The translations under genes and the position numbers were made by a program. The notes under the pieces are model-generated. The model did not search any database, was not told where the DNA came from, and saw only the letters and a list, made by a program, of their open reading frames with translations. Positions 55,533 through 64,000 of a stretch of DNA of 64,000 nt are shown here, in pieces; position 1 is the first letter of the stretch; every line of letters begins with the position of its first letter. Origin of the DNA: Rhodohalobacter barkolensis (GTDB lineage Bacteria > Bacteroidota > Rhodothermia > Balneolales > Balneolaceae); contig NZ_PISP01000003.1 of assembly GCF_002834295.1 (NCBI RefSeq), positions 248,001 to 312,000 of the forward strand, in the 5' to 3' direction.

Positions 55533-55998
55533 TTAAAGTTAAAGGTTTAAGATGATATGAAAGTTGAAAGGTTTGAAGATCTGGAAATATGGCAACTTGC
55601 CCGTGAGCTTTGCAAAGATGTATATCAAATAACCAATTTTGGAGCATTTGCTAAGGACTTCAAACTTAGAAATCAAATTCGAGGATCATCCGGATCTATA
55701 ATGGATAACATTGCAGAAGGATTTGAGCGTGGAGGCAATAAAGAATTCATACAGTTTTTGAGCATCGCTAAAGGATCTTGTGGTGAAACACGTTCGCAAT
55801 TGTACAGATCATTTGACTACGAATACATTACAGAAACTGAATTTGAGACACTTGTAAACAAAGCAGTTTTTATCAGTAAGAAAATTTCATCTTTAATGAA
55901 TTATCTCAGTAAATCTGATCTTAGAGGTTCGAAATTCAAACAGTAAATAAACAGGTAAGACAATGTTTTTGAGGTAAACCTGAAACCTTAAACTTTAA
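55533..55998. mobile_element. Four-helix-bundle gene unit with imperfect terminal inverted repeats
   Basis: The left end (55533-55551, TTAAAGTTAAAGGTTTAAG) and the inverted right end (55980-55998, TTAAAGTTTAAGGTTTCAG on the minus strand) match at 17 of 19 positions. The unit starts 5 bases after the RND permease 1 stop and ends 36 bases before permease 2. It contains a single gene. Such direct borders suggest an inserted cassette. Confidence 0.6.
55557..55946 (+). CDS. Four-helix-bundle protein (23S rRNA IVS-protein/S23-like)
   Basis: The 129-residue protein has the family pattern FEDLEIWQLARELCKDVYQ, KDFKLRNQIRGSSGSIMDNIAEGFERG, EFIQFLSIAKGSCGETRSQL and ITETEFETL. It is the TIGR02436/S23-type four-helix bundle also encoded in 23S rRNA intervening sequences, and it is related to the Avd accessory protein of diversity-generating retroelements. 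No reverse transcriptase or variable repeat is near. It interrupts the RND operon and is flanked by inverted repeats. Its role is unknown. Confidence 0.92.
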   Translation: MKVERFEDLEIWQLARELCKDVYQITNFGAFAKDFKLRNQIRGSSGSIMDNIAEGFERGGNKEFIQFLSIAKGSCGETRSQLYRSFDYEYITETEFETLVNKAVFISKKISSLMNYLSKSDLRGSKFKQ

Positions 55999-56033
55999 AC
56001 CTGAAACGCTTTCCCTTTGGGAAGCATCTCGAT

Positions 56034-59000
56034 ATGAAAAAAATCACAATAACTGAAAGAATACTGAAGCGACCTGTAACGGCCATTATGATGTCTTTGC
56101 TGGTTATTGGCTTTGGCATCTTCTCGCTGTTAAACCTGAAGGTCACCCTTTACCCAACCTTCAACATTCCGGTGATGGCTGTTTCGGTAAACTACTCCAA
56201 TGTAGCTCCCGATGACATGCTCAGACTTGTGGTTGAGCCGATTGAAGGTGTTATTATGGGAGTAGAAGGAGTAGAATCTCTCGACTCCAACGTTCGGCGC
56301 GGAGGCGCTTTCCTTATTCTTCGCTTAAAACCGGGAACCAACATTATGGTTACCGAACAGAAAGTTCGCGAAGCCGTTGATCGAATTCGTCCTCAGCTTC
56401 CTTCGGAAGCCAACGAACCGGTTATATTTCAGTTTGATCCCGATCGGGCTCCAATTATGCAGCTCAGTGTGGAATCGGACGTGCTGGGTCTGGATGAACT
56501 GCGCACACTCGCTCTCGAATTTATTGAACCACGTTTCGAACGTATACCCGGTGTAGCATCGGCTGACACCCGAGGAGGGCTTAATCGGAATATATATGTA
56601 GATCTTATCCCCGAAGCAATGTCGCGGCACAGGTTACTTCCGGCACAGGTAAGCAGTGCCATTCAAGGTAATAATGTACAGCAACCTGTGGGAAGCATTG
56701 TCACAGATCGCACCAGCTACAGCATTCGTGCAAGTGCCATGTACGACAATGTTGATCAAATTGATCAAACCATCATTACCATGCGTGATGATGTCCCTAT
56801 TCGGGTTCGTGACGTAGCAGAAGTGCGGGACGATTATGAAGACATCACCAATATTGTTGAAATAAACGGGCGGAACAGTGTTACCATAGAAGTTCAGAAG
56901 CAGTCGGACGCAAACACCCTTGATGTTGCACAGCAGGTAATCAGAACCATGGAAGAGTTCACTCCAAACCTGCCGGCCAGTGTAACCATGCAGGTTCTCA
57001 ATAACGAAGGGCAATTTATTGAAGATTCAATATCAAACCTTGCTCAATCTGCTCTCATCGCTCTGGTAGTAGTTATTTTAATTCTACTTCTCTTTATGGG
57101 CGGATGGCGAATCGCATTCGTTGTGGCTATGAGTATTCCGGTTTCGCTTACCGCAACATTCGCATTCATGTACTTCCTGGATATCACCCTGAACATTATC
57201 TCCATTACCGGACTTGCGCTTGCAATTGGACTATTGGTTGATAATTCCATTGTAGTATCCGAGAGTATTGCCAGTCAGCTCGAAAGCGGTAAAAGCAGGT
57301 TTCAGGCAGCACTAAACGGTACCAATGAGGTCGGCGGTGCACTATTGGGCTCAACGCTTACCACACTTGCCGTTTTTATTCCAATTATGGGACTATCCGG
57401 TTTTCAGGGAACCGTTGCAAAAGATTTAGCCCTCACAATCTCCATCTCCATTACCAGCTCGTTTATTGCTTCAATTGTACTCATTCCCGTTTTGGCCTCA
57501 CTGGTTTTAAAACGAGAAGAGTTCATGAAAAAGAGCTACACCTTTGCATGGATCAAATCGCTTGAAAACAACTACATCAGCATTCTTGAATGGATCCTTG
57601 CCCGCAAGTACGTCATTACGATAAGTATTGTTCTGATTATAGCAGGTGCCGGGTTCCTGTTTCAGGATATTCAGAAAGAGTTTTTCCCGGAAACTGATGA
57701 AGGTCAATTTGACCTGCGAATTGAACTCCCGGCCGGCACAAATCTGGCTACAACCGCTGAAAAACTTCGGGAATACACAAACATCCTTGTAGACTCACCG
57801 GAGGTACAAACCGTTATTACCAACATCGGCCGACGTGGCAGAAGCACATTAACCAACGGCGGAACATTAAGTGTTACACTGGTTGACGAAAACCTGAGAG
57901 AAGCCACAACAAGCGATGTTGCTTCAGAGCTACAAGACAGGCTTCGGGAGCCGGAAATTAACATTGAAATTGCTAACCTGGGCGGCGGTGGCGGTATTCC
58001 CATGGGCCGTGGAGGCTGGGGTGGACGTGGCATTCGCGTTAGCCTGATTGGCCCCGATGTAGAGGTACTTCAACGGCTCACCCTCGAAATGGAAAATGCA
58101 TTAATTGATGATCCAATGGTGATGTCGGTCAGTAATCCCCGATCAAGACCCATGCCTGAATTGCAGTATCAATTAGACAGAAACCGAATTAGCCGTACCG
58201 GAGCCACCTCGCAGGGTGTGGCCAGTGCTCTTGGAGCTCAGGCCCGTGGTAATCGAGCCGGGTTTTTCCGGGAAGAAGGTCGCGAAATTGCCATACAGGT
58301 ACGGAATAACCGGGATCAGTTTCAGAACCGCGAAGACCTTTTTGGTTTAGAACTGGTACAGTTTGAGGATCAGCGAATTCCTGTTCTTGGTTTGGGTGAC
58401 TTTGTTCCGGTTGAGGGATTAAGCACAATTACGCGGCGAGACCGTGAAACACTTCTGGATGTAGCTGTTATGGTGCGCGGAGATATGGAAGAGTATCAGC
58501 AGCGAATAGTCGATCTGCTGGATAATGAAATAATTTTACCTGACGGATATCGATACGAATTTTCCGGGTCCGTTTTCTCCCAGCAACAGAGTTCCGGAGA
58601 GATCATGATTGCACTGTTTCTTGCACTGCTGCTAACCTACATGGTTATGGCATCCGTTTTTGAAAACCTGCGGGATCCATTTATTGTCATGTTCTCCGTG
58701 CCTTTGGCATTCTTCGGTTCCCTTCTTTTTCTATACATCACAGGAACACCGCTGAGTGTACCGGCATACATCGGTATTGTAATTCTGATCGGTATTGTTG
58801 TAAACAATGGGATAGTACTGCTCGATTACATTCACCTGAGAACTAAAGGAAAGGAAGATTCACCCGATTATGCCGCACTCTTCCTGGAAGCATGTAAGCG
58901 CCGGATGAGACCCATTCTGTTAACCGCAATGACCACTATTTTCTCCATGATTCCGCTTGCACTTGAGTTAGGTGCCGGATCGGAAACCTGGAGTCCGCTG

Positions 59001-59123
59001 GCACGTTCTGTAATTGGAGGGTTGGCGTTTGCCACAATTCTAACACTGTTTGTGGTCCCAACAGTGGTGGTCGGGATATCCAAAAAGAGACGAAAAGTTA
59101 TCAAAAAAGCACTTTCTGACTAA
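56034..59123 (+). CDS. RND multidrug efflux permease 2
   Basis: The 1029-residue pump has the same fold as permease 1 (GLALAIGLLVDNSIVVSESI and IVILIGIVVNNGIVLLDYI). Only one adaptor serves two distinct pumps, an arrangement like MdtABC where two permeases form a mixed trimer. A glycine-rich insert with LGGGGGIPMGRGGWGGRG lies near residue 650 in the periplasmic domain. The ends of both pumps appear intact. The gene converges on the PlsC-like gene. Confidence 0.93.
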   Translation: MKKITITERILKRPVTAIMMSLLVIGFGIFSLLNLKVTLYPTFNIPVMAVSVNYSNVAPDDMLRLVVEPIEGVIMGVEGVESLDSNVRRGGAFLILRLKPGTNIMVTEQKVREAVDRIRPQLPSEANEPVIFQFDPDRAPIMQLSVESDVLGLDELRTLALEFIEPRFERIPGVASADTRGGLNRNIYVDLIPEAMSRHRLLPAQVSSAIQGNNVQQPVGSIVTDRTSYSIRASAMYDNVDQIDQTIITMRDDVPIRVRDVAEVRDDYEDITNIVEINGRNSVTIEVQKQSDANTLDVAQQVIRTMEEFTPNLPASVTMQVLNNEGQFIEDSISNLAQSALIALVVVILILLLFMGGWRIAFVVAMSIPVSLTATFAFMYFLDITLNIISITGLALAIGLLVDNSIVVSESIASQLESGKSRFQAALNGTNEVGGALLGSTLTTLAVFIPIMGLSGFQGTVAKDLALTISISITSSFIASIVLIPVLASLVLKREEFMKKSYTFAWIKSLENNYISILEWILARKYVITISIVLIIAGAGFLFQDIQKEFFPETDEGQFDLRIELPAGTNLATTAEKLREYTNILVDSPEVQTVITNIGRRGRSTLTNGGTLSVTLVDENLREATTSDVASELQDRLREPEINIEIANLGGGGGIPMGRGGWGGRGIRVSLIGPDVEVLQRLTLEMENALIDDPMVMSVSNPRSRPMPELQYQLDRNRISRTGATSQGVASALGAQARGNRAGFFREEGREIAIQVRNNRDQFQNREDLFGLELVQFEDQRIPVLGLGDFVPVEGLSTITRRDRETLLDVAVMVRGDMEEYQQRIVDLLDNEIILPDGYRYEFSGSVFSQQQSSGEIMIALFLALLLTYMVMASVFENLRDPFIVMFSVPLAFFGSLLFLYITGTPLSVPAYIGIVILIGIVVNNGIVLLDYIHLRTKGKEDSPDYAALFLEACKRRMRPILLTAMTTIFSMIPLALELGAGSETWSPLARSVIGGLAFATILTLFVVPTVVVGISKKRRKVIKKALSD

Positions 59124-59131
59124 GCCACACT

Positions 59132-59899
59132 CTATCTGGTTGGCTCAAAAATTTTAGACATTCCCTGATGAAGTTTTTGAGCCAATATTTTTCGGTCTCC
59201 ACACTGCACGGGCGTACTGCAAAACCGGATGGTGCAATCAACGCGTCTGTTCTTTGCCAATTTCATAACATGTTTATGAAAAGGGTCTCGCTTTCCATAA
59301 AAACAGACGCTTATATCTGCCGGTGGGTCACCCTTTTCTTCAGCCGTTGAATACCAGATTGTGGAATAATAAACCGGAATTTCTTCACTTGCCGGATAAT
59401 CGAGCAGTGACGGACGAAATGGAAGCAGTTGATCGCCGCCAGATGTGGTTCCTTCCGGAAAAAGAATCATCCCCTGGTATTTATTCAAGCTTTTAGATAG
59501 AATTTCGTTCACCCGGGTAACATCCCGCTTTATGGAGCGATCAATAAATATCACCCCCATCGTTTTCACCATAAATCCAAGCAGTGGCCAGGATCTGACC
59601 TCTTTTTTTGCTACAAATGTACATTTCAGGTTTAGGTAGAGAGGAATAATATCAATATAGCTGAGATGGTTAGACACCAAGAAAAATGGAGCCTCAGGCG
59701 GTTCGCCTTCCGTCTTAACTCTGATATTCAGAACAATACACATCCCCTTCGACCACGTATACATATAGAGATTTCGAAGCGGTTCGTAAGGCAGTCTCAC
59801 CAAACGAACAAAAGCATAAGCCAGCAAATAGATCAGGTAGAGCGATAGCGTAAAAGTAATCAACAAGAAAATTTTAACGGATGCTATTAAAGTCCTCAT
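59132..59899 (-). CDS. 1-acyl-glycerol-phosphate/N-acyl lipid O-acyltransferase (PlsC family)
   Basis: The 255-residue membrane-associated enzyme has an N-terminal hydrophobic helix and the PlsC motifs SNHLSYIDI (H-x4-D) and LFPEGTTSGG. ATG 59899 (MRTLIASVKIFLLITF) is chosen; a longer start at 59977 would overlap the upstream gene by 44 bases. It follows the OlsB/GlsB-like gene, giving a probable two-step pathway: N-acylation of an amino acid, then O-acylation by this protein (OlsA/GlsA role). Confidence 0.9.
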   Translation of the reverse strand: MRTLIASVKIFLLITFTLSLYLIYLLAYAFVRLVRLPYEPLRNLYMYTWSKGMCIVLNIRVKTEGEPPEAPFFLVSNHLSYIDIIPLYLNLKCTFVAKKEVRSWPLLGFMVKTMGVIFIDRSIKRDVTRVNEILSKSLNKYQGMILFPEGTTSGGDQLLPFRPSLLDYPASEEIPVYYSTIWYSTAEEKGDPPADISVCFYGKRDPFHKHVMKLAKNRRVDCTIRFCSTPVQCGDRKILAQKLHQGMSKIFEPTR

Positions 59900-59933
59900 G
59901 ATACTTTTATGAGATTTTGATCCCTGATGGGTA

Positions 59934-60689
59934 TTAACCAAAAAACATTTTCCTGGTTCGGTCTGATATTTCTTCAATGTCCAGCAAGATCATAAAGTGA
60001 ATTAAATCGAGCTTTTTATCGTACGACGGACCGGCTATCACCTTCGACCCAACGTCAAGATAGTTTTTAAAAAGAGGCGGAATTTCATGTTCGTCAGTTT
60101 CCTCTTTAAACTGATCCGGGGTCGGCTTAAAGTCCTCATTTGGCTCAATATAATATTTGGGATGGAGATGTCCCTCCTCTTTTAAATAGCGATATGTGTT
60201 CTGAGCCACCTTCATATTGTTGGTATCCAATGCAGCATATCCAAACAGATAGCGCTTATTGAAATGCTCGAGGTATCCCGCAAATCCTTTCCAGAGAAGG
60301 AAAAGCACTCTGCCGCTTCTGTGCTCTTTACTGATACATGCCCGGCCCACTTCAACTGCATTCTCAAGCACATCCATGGGAAGATCCTGAAGGTTAAATC
60401 GAACTTCACTCGTAAATCCGTTACCGGCTTTCGCTTGTTCGTACGTCTGCATCCGGTAAGTACCCACGATCTTCTGTGTTTCATTATCCACTACAATCAG
60501 ATGGTGAGCCTGATCATCGTACTGATCCTTCTCTTTTCCGGCATCAAATTGAAAATTGCGCTGCAGCTCTTCTTTAAACACCTCATATCTGAGTCGCAAC
60601 GCAGCATCAACTTCTTCCTCATTTTTAGCAAACTTAATGGTGTATTGCTGACTTTTAACTTCTTTTAGAACCCGATTTTTTATGAACAA
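59934..60689 (-). CDS. N-acyl amino acid lipid acyltransferase, OlsB/GlsB-like
   Basis: The 251-residue GNAT-type protein has the hemolysin/OlsB pattern: LRLRYEVFKEEL, HLIVVDNETQKIVGTYRM, VEVGRACISKEHRSGRVLFLLWKG and a central YLFGYAALD. OlsB adds a 3-hydroxy fatty acid to ornithine, and the Bacteroides enzyme GlsB to glycine; both then need a PlsC-type partner, which is the next gene. It uses TTG as start; no ATG is in frame upstream. The amino acid used here is unknown. Confidence 0.85.
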   Translation of the reverse strand: MFIKNRVLKEVKSQQYTIKFAKNEEEVDAALRLRYEVFKEELQRNFQFDAGKEKDQYDDQAHHLIVVDNETQKIVGTYRMQTYEQAKAGNGFTSEVRFNLQDLPMDVLENAVEVGRACISKEHRSGRVLFLLWKGFAGYLEHFNKRYLFGYAALDTNNMKVAQNTYRYLKEEGHLHPKYYIEPNEDFKPTPDQFKEETDEHEIPPLFKNYLDVGSKVIAGPSYDKKLDLIHFMILLDIEEISDRTRKMFFG

Positions 60690-60888
60690 AGCAGTACTAA
60701 TTATTTATTATCGATATAACCAACGGATGGTAACAAATTTGACAAAAAATTGTATCAGAAATTATAAACTATCTCCGAATGAACGAAAATGATTACAAAC
60801 GTTTTCTTCTATTCTCTGATAAATGGCCTATTTTTCACCCTTTAAAATTATTAATCTGACGTGAAATCGTAAAATAAATTATTCTTTT

Positions 60889-62094
60889 TTGAGCACAGCT
60901 GAAACCCAGAAGGGTCTATTTAAAGACGTCAATCTTTACATCATCTTTGGAGTGACACTCACTTCCGTAATGGGAGTGTCCAGTATAGCGCCTGCGTTTC
61001 CCTCTATTGCGCGCTCACTGGATGTAACAACAGATCAAATTGGTCTGCTTATTACATTTTTCACACTTCCGGGCATCTTTTTCACTCCCATTTTCGGGAT
61101 CCTGGCCGACAGATACAATCGTAAGGTGATACTGATTCCCTCACTTTTTCTTTTTGGTATTGCCGGTACAGCCTGTGCATTTGCCACATCCTTCGATCAG
61201 CTTCTGCTTTTCAGGGCATTTCAGGGAGTTGGGAGTGCTGCGCTTGGAGTCCTCAATTTAACACTGATTGGAGATCTCTACTCCGGTAATCAGCGCGCTT
61301 CTGTGATGGGCTACAACGGCAGTGTGCTCAGTATTGGTACGGCTATGTATCCGGCAATTGGTGGTGCGCTGGCCATCTTAGGCTGGAATTACCCCTTTTT
61401 CCTCACCCTGATTGCGATTCCCGTTGGTCTCTTTGCACTTTTCTTTCTGGACCAAAAAATTGAAAAAAATGGATTGGGAATAAACCTTTATCTGAAAGAG
61501 ATCAAATCGGCATTGATGTCAAAAATGGTGCTGGGTTTATTTATAGGTATGTTTTTGACCTTTATCATTCTCTATGGAGGCTACATCACATTCTTTACCA
61601 TCCTGCTTGATGAGAAGTTTGAAAAGAGTTCGCTTGCCATTGGAATCATCCTCTCCGGATCTTCCCTGGTTACTGCCGTTACATCAGCCCAGCTGGGTCG
61701 TTTAACCAAGCGTTTTAGTGAGAAAAATCTGATTTCCGCAGCAGCGATTCTGTATACGGTAATCTTTTTAATGATCCCAATGGTTGAGAATATCTGGTAC
61801 TTCACTCTGCCAATTGCTCTATTTGGAGTTGCCCAAGGAATGAACATACCAAGTATTTTGAACCTTTTGACCGGCTATGCACCTAAAGAATATAGAGCTG
61901 CTTTCCTATCAGTAAACTGGATGGTGATGAGAATTGGTCAGGCGTTAGGCCCGTACGTTCTGGGATTGGTTTATCTGTATCTCAGCCTGGATGGTACGTT
62001 TTATGTTACAGCCATTGCCGGCGCCCTGTTTGTAGTAAACAGCCTGACGTTAATACGTACCGGGAAAAGAAAAGCAGACCTTACAACCAGCTAA
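60889..62094 (+). CDS. Major facilitator superfamily exporter
   Basis: The 401-residue protein has 12 membrane helices, with motif A between helices 2 and 3 (FGILADRYNRKVIL) and GFAFQ-type helix-4 residues (LFRAFQGVGSAAL). It starts at TTG (MSTAETQKGLFKDVNLYIIF). It resembles drug-efflux members of the DHA1 group. The substrate is unknown. It overlaps the ABC ATPase gene tail-to-tail by 14 bases. Confidence 0.9.
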   Translation: MSTAETQKGLFKDVNLYIIFGVTLTSVMGVSSIAPAFPSIARSLDVTTDQIGLLITFFTLPGIFFTPIFGILADRYNRKVILIPSLFLFGIAGTACAFATSFDQLLLFRAFQGVGSAALGVLNLTLIGDLYSGNQRASVMGYNGSVLSIGTAMYPAIGGALAILGWNYPFFLTLIAIPVGLFALFFLDQKIEKNGLGINLYLKEIKSALMSKMVLGLFIGMFLTFIILYGGYITFFTILLDEKFEKSSLAIGIILSGSSLVTAVTSAQLGRLTKRFSEKNLISAAAILYTVIFLMIPMVENIWYFTLPIALFGVAQGMNIPSILNLLTGYAPKEYRAAFLSVNWMVMRIGQALGPYVLGLVYLYLSLDGTFYVTAIAGALFVVNSLTLIRTGKRKADLTTS

Positions 62095-62842
62095 GCATAT
62101 CATCACTTCTGCCGCCCGACTCAACATACTGTTCAAATATTTCGCTCAGGTTCGAATTTTTTTCTAGCTCTTTGCGTGTTGCTGAATCCAGATAGGCCAG
62201 GATTTTTCCTTTGTGCAGAATCGCGATGTCATCGCATAAATTCTCCACCACTTCGAGAATATGGCTGGTAATGAAAATCGTAGTCCCCTTCTGTTTTAAT
62301 CTTCGAATTACATTTTTCATACGCCCGATCGATATCACATCCACACTTTCGAACGGCTCATCTAAAAAAAGAAGCTTCGGCTCTGTTAAGATTGCAGCAC
62401 AGAACGCCAATTTCTTACGGCTGCCGGAAGAGAGCTGCTTCGTTTTCACATGCATGAATTCCGTGATTTCAAAATAGTCGAACAGAGATTCTATTTTTTT
62501 ATTCAGTCCGTGCGCCGGAATACTGTACATTTCGCAAACGTACGTTACAAATTCGTGAGATGTAAAATTCTCGAACAGCAACGGAGGTTGCAATACAGAA
62601 GCCACATCCTTTTTTATTTCGATCTCATTGGAGGAATTATAACTCAATCCGTTGATCACAATAGAGCCCTGGTTATAATCTAACAGACCGGTTAAGATAC
62701 CAATCAGGGTACTTTTCCCGGCTCCGTTTGGACCAATCAGGCCAAATATTGTACCGGTAGGCACCTCCAGGTCCAGCTCGGTTAAAACAGGTTCCTTGTC
62801 GTAAGCTTTTGTAAGCTTTTCTATAATTAAAGCTCGTTCCAT
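62081..62842 (-). CDS. ABC transporter ATP-binding protein
   Basis: The 253-residue ATPase has Walker A GPNGAGKST (37-45), the signature LSSGSRKKL and Walker B LLFLDEPFESVD, with a GLI(G)PNG export-type sequence. The His switch is FITSHILEVVE. It overlaps the permease gene by 16 bases at its start, a close coupling. The class (ABC-2 type) fits exporters of lipids, bacteriocins or drugs, with no substrate clue. Confidence 0.93.
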   Translation of the reverse strand: MERALIIEKLTKAYDKEPVLTELDLEVPTGTIFGLIGPNGAGKSTLIGILTGLLDYNQGSIVINGLSYNSSNEIEIKKDVASVLQPPLLFENFTSHEFVTYVCEMYSIPAHGLNKKIESLFDYFEITEFMHVKTKQLSSGSRKKLAFCAAILTEPKLLFLDEPFESVDVISIGRMKNVIRRLKQKGTTIFITSHILEVVENLCDDIAILHKGKILAYLDSATRKELEKNSNLSEIFEQYVESGGRSDDMLSWL

Positions 62843-63996
62843 AAATGAGGGATCACTTTTTTGTTGAAGGAGATTGACACCCCTTTCAGTTTCTTAATAT
62901 ACATAATCAGCAGTATTACGTTGCCCACACCAAGTGCGGCAATATGATACCACTGAACATTTTCGTAAACCGGAAAAGTCACAACACCCAATAAAAGCAC
63001 AATAAACATTCCCGAAAAATTAACGGATGCAGGTACAACCGGATTTGAAACCGACATCAGGCTAACATCTTCAATTTTTTTATAGTTGTTCATGGAGCTT
63101 TTAAAAACATAATGAGAAAACACCATGGTAATAAACAGCACTCCCATAAAAACCTGAACCATAGTCAACGGCGACTGGTATAGAAACGGAATAAACACCA
63201 ACACTGAGATCAAACCAACCAGCGTGATTTTAAAAGCCGTAAAAAACCGTTCAATAATAATTTTTTCCCGTTTAATGGGCGCCTGAAGAGTGAGTAAAAG
63301 TTCTCTGTTTTCAAATCCAAACATGTTTGCCATCATTACCATCAGAAAAATAACTGGAATCAGGGAGAGCAGAACGGAAGTCATAAATCCACCATTTTCC
63401 GTTCCGGTTGACACAAACACGATATAGGGGATCACAAAAAAGTAGGTCAGCAGAATTTGAGTTTTACTGAATGGGTGTTTCCACACCGAGTAGAAAAATT
63501 TACCTCCTTGCCTGCCCAGCCATTTGATAAAGAAGCGAATACCATTTGAATGATCTTCAGATGAATCGCTGGCCAATGGAGTAAGCAGGGCTTTTCGGGT
63601 TTGAAGGTAGAGATCTTTTTGGAGCACAAATCCACAGATCATCACTGTGATGAATACCACTAAAAATACCAGCTCACCGGGTATCCATGCAGCTGCGGAA
63701 TAGAAGATCATACCGGGTGAGTAGACCAGCCACTCGTTAATTTTGGGTGCAAAAAATTCAGGGTAAGCAACAAAATTCGTCAGATCGATCTGAGTAGCAA
63801 AGAGAATTAAGATCATGACGATCAATCCAAGTAATCCATTCAGCCATTTTGAATTTTCTGACGTAAACGTTTTGAATCTCCATTTAATCGCATTGATCAG
63901 GCCGTAGTTCAACACAATCAAAACGGAGACCATCACGGCCTGGTACACAGTTGTTGCCATCAATCCAAGATATACAAACCAGAATATGTTGAACAT
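62827..63996 (-). CDS. ABC transporter permease (probably cut by window end)
   Basis: About 389 residues with some eight or nine membrane helices are visible (for example LLGLIVMILILFATQ, LVFLVVFITVMICGFVL, FFVIPYIVFVSTGTENGG and FGFENRELLLTLQAPIKREKI). The last pattern is typical of ABC-2-type permeases that remodel on overexpression of the matching ATPase. The ATG at 63996 is four bases from the window edge, so the true start may be further upstream. It forms an operon with the ATPase gene downstream. Confidence 0.75.
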   Translation of the reverse strand: MFNIFWFVYLGLMATTVYQAVMVSVLIVLNYGLINAIKWRFKTFTSENSKWLNGLLGLIVMILILFATQIDLTNFVAYPEFFAPKINEWLVYSPGMIFYSAAAWIPGELVFLVVFITVMICGFVLQKDLYLQTRKALLTPLASDSSEDHSNGIRFFIKWLGRQGGKFFYSVWKHPFSKTQILLTYFFVIPYIVFVSTGTENGGFMTSVLLSLIPVIFLMVMMANMFGFENRELLLTLQAPIKREKIIIERFFTAFKITLVGLISVLVFIPFLYQSPLTMVQVFMGVLFITMVFSHYVFKSSMNNYKKIEDVSLMSVSNPVVPASVNFSGMFIVLLLGVVTFPVYENVQWYHIAALGVGNVILLIMYIKKLKGVSISFNKKVIPHLWNEL

Positions 63997-64000
63997 CAGA

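Noticed and set aside
55533-55998. Diversity-generating retroelement around the Avd-like four-helix protein
   Set aside because: No reverse transcriptase, template repeat or variable target gene is found nearby.
59900-59977. Longer start of the PlsC-like gene
   Set aside because: It would overlap the upstream acyltransferase by 44 bases and adds polar residues before the first hydrophobic helix.

Overview
The window looks like the chromosome of a marine or halophilic member of the Balneolaeota/Rhodothermaeota group (Bacteroidota relatives). Pointers are a large Oar-like TonB-dependent receptor, an S46 dipeptidyl-peptidase lipoprotein, a DUF3822-rsmD-coaD block, a folP-cdaA pair, TPR histidine kinase and DUF349 proteins, weak Shine-Dalgarno signals, several TTG starts, and occasional TAnnTTTG promoter elements. 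The group assignment is inferred from gene content. No rRNA, tRNA, CRISPR array or prophage was recognised.

Layout. 1-5.8 kb: OxyR-like tail, membrane protein, DNA-ligase-associated exonuclease, TPR histidine kinase and ATP-dependent DNA ligase. 5.8-10 kb: hemW, gamma-carbonic anhydrase, DsbA-like oxidoreductase, sufE and a PAS-only protein. 10.2-17.4 kb: acyl-CoA dehydrogenase divergent from mutA-mutB-meaB (methylmalonyl-CoA mutase and its GTPase); the epimerase of the same pathway is at 46.4 kb. Between mutB and meaB lies a cluster of palindromic repeats carrying a DUF559 nuclease gene and a truncated GxxExxY gene. 17.5-27 kb: cdaA, folP, ferredoxin, two tandem nucleotide-pyrophosphatase-like lipoproteins, the TonB receptor and an arsenosugar-type glycosyltransferase pair. 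27-38 kb: small beta-barrel, metallo-hydrolase, DUF349 protein, MscS, Dps, S46 peptidase, SixA and MATE exporter. 38-50 kb: TPMT-like methyltransferase, DUF3822-rsmD-coaD, peroxiredoxin, topA, tag, YciI, epimerase, AGCS symporter, DinB, MarC and a GAF methionine-sulfoxide reductase. 50.9-59.1 kb: RND efflux system (one adaptor, two pumps), interrupted by a four-helix-bundle gene with its own inverted repeats. 59-64 kb: N-acyl amino acid lipid pair (PlsC-like plus OlsB/GlsB-like), MFS exporter and an ABC exporter running off the end.

Most notable signal. Three small orphan families (DUF559 nuclease, GxxExxY remnant, four-helix-bundle/23S-IVP-like protein) have inserted between genes of otherwise tight operons, and each is bordered by short palindromic, inverted or direct repeats. 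The DUF559 borders (C-rich palindromes TCCCCTYGAGGGGA ... GGGGTG) also recur as two gene-free miniature copies (17457-17712 and 28054-28210), both at junctions of convergent genes. This resembles an autonomous/non-autonomous mobile element family; that reading is inference and needs genome-wide comparison.
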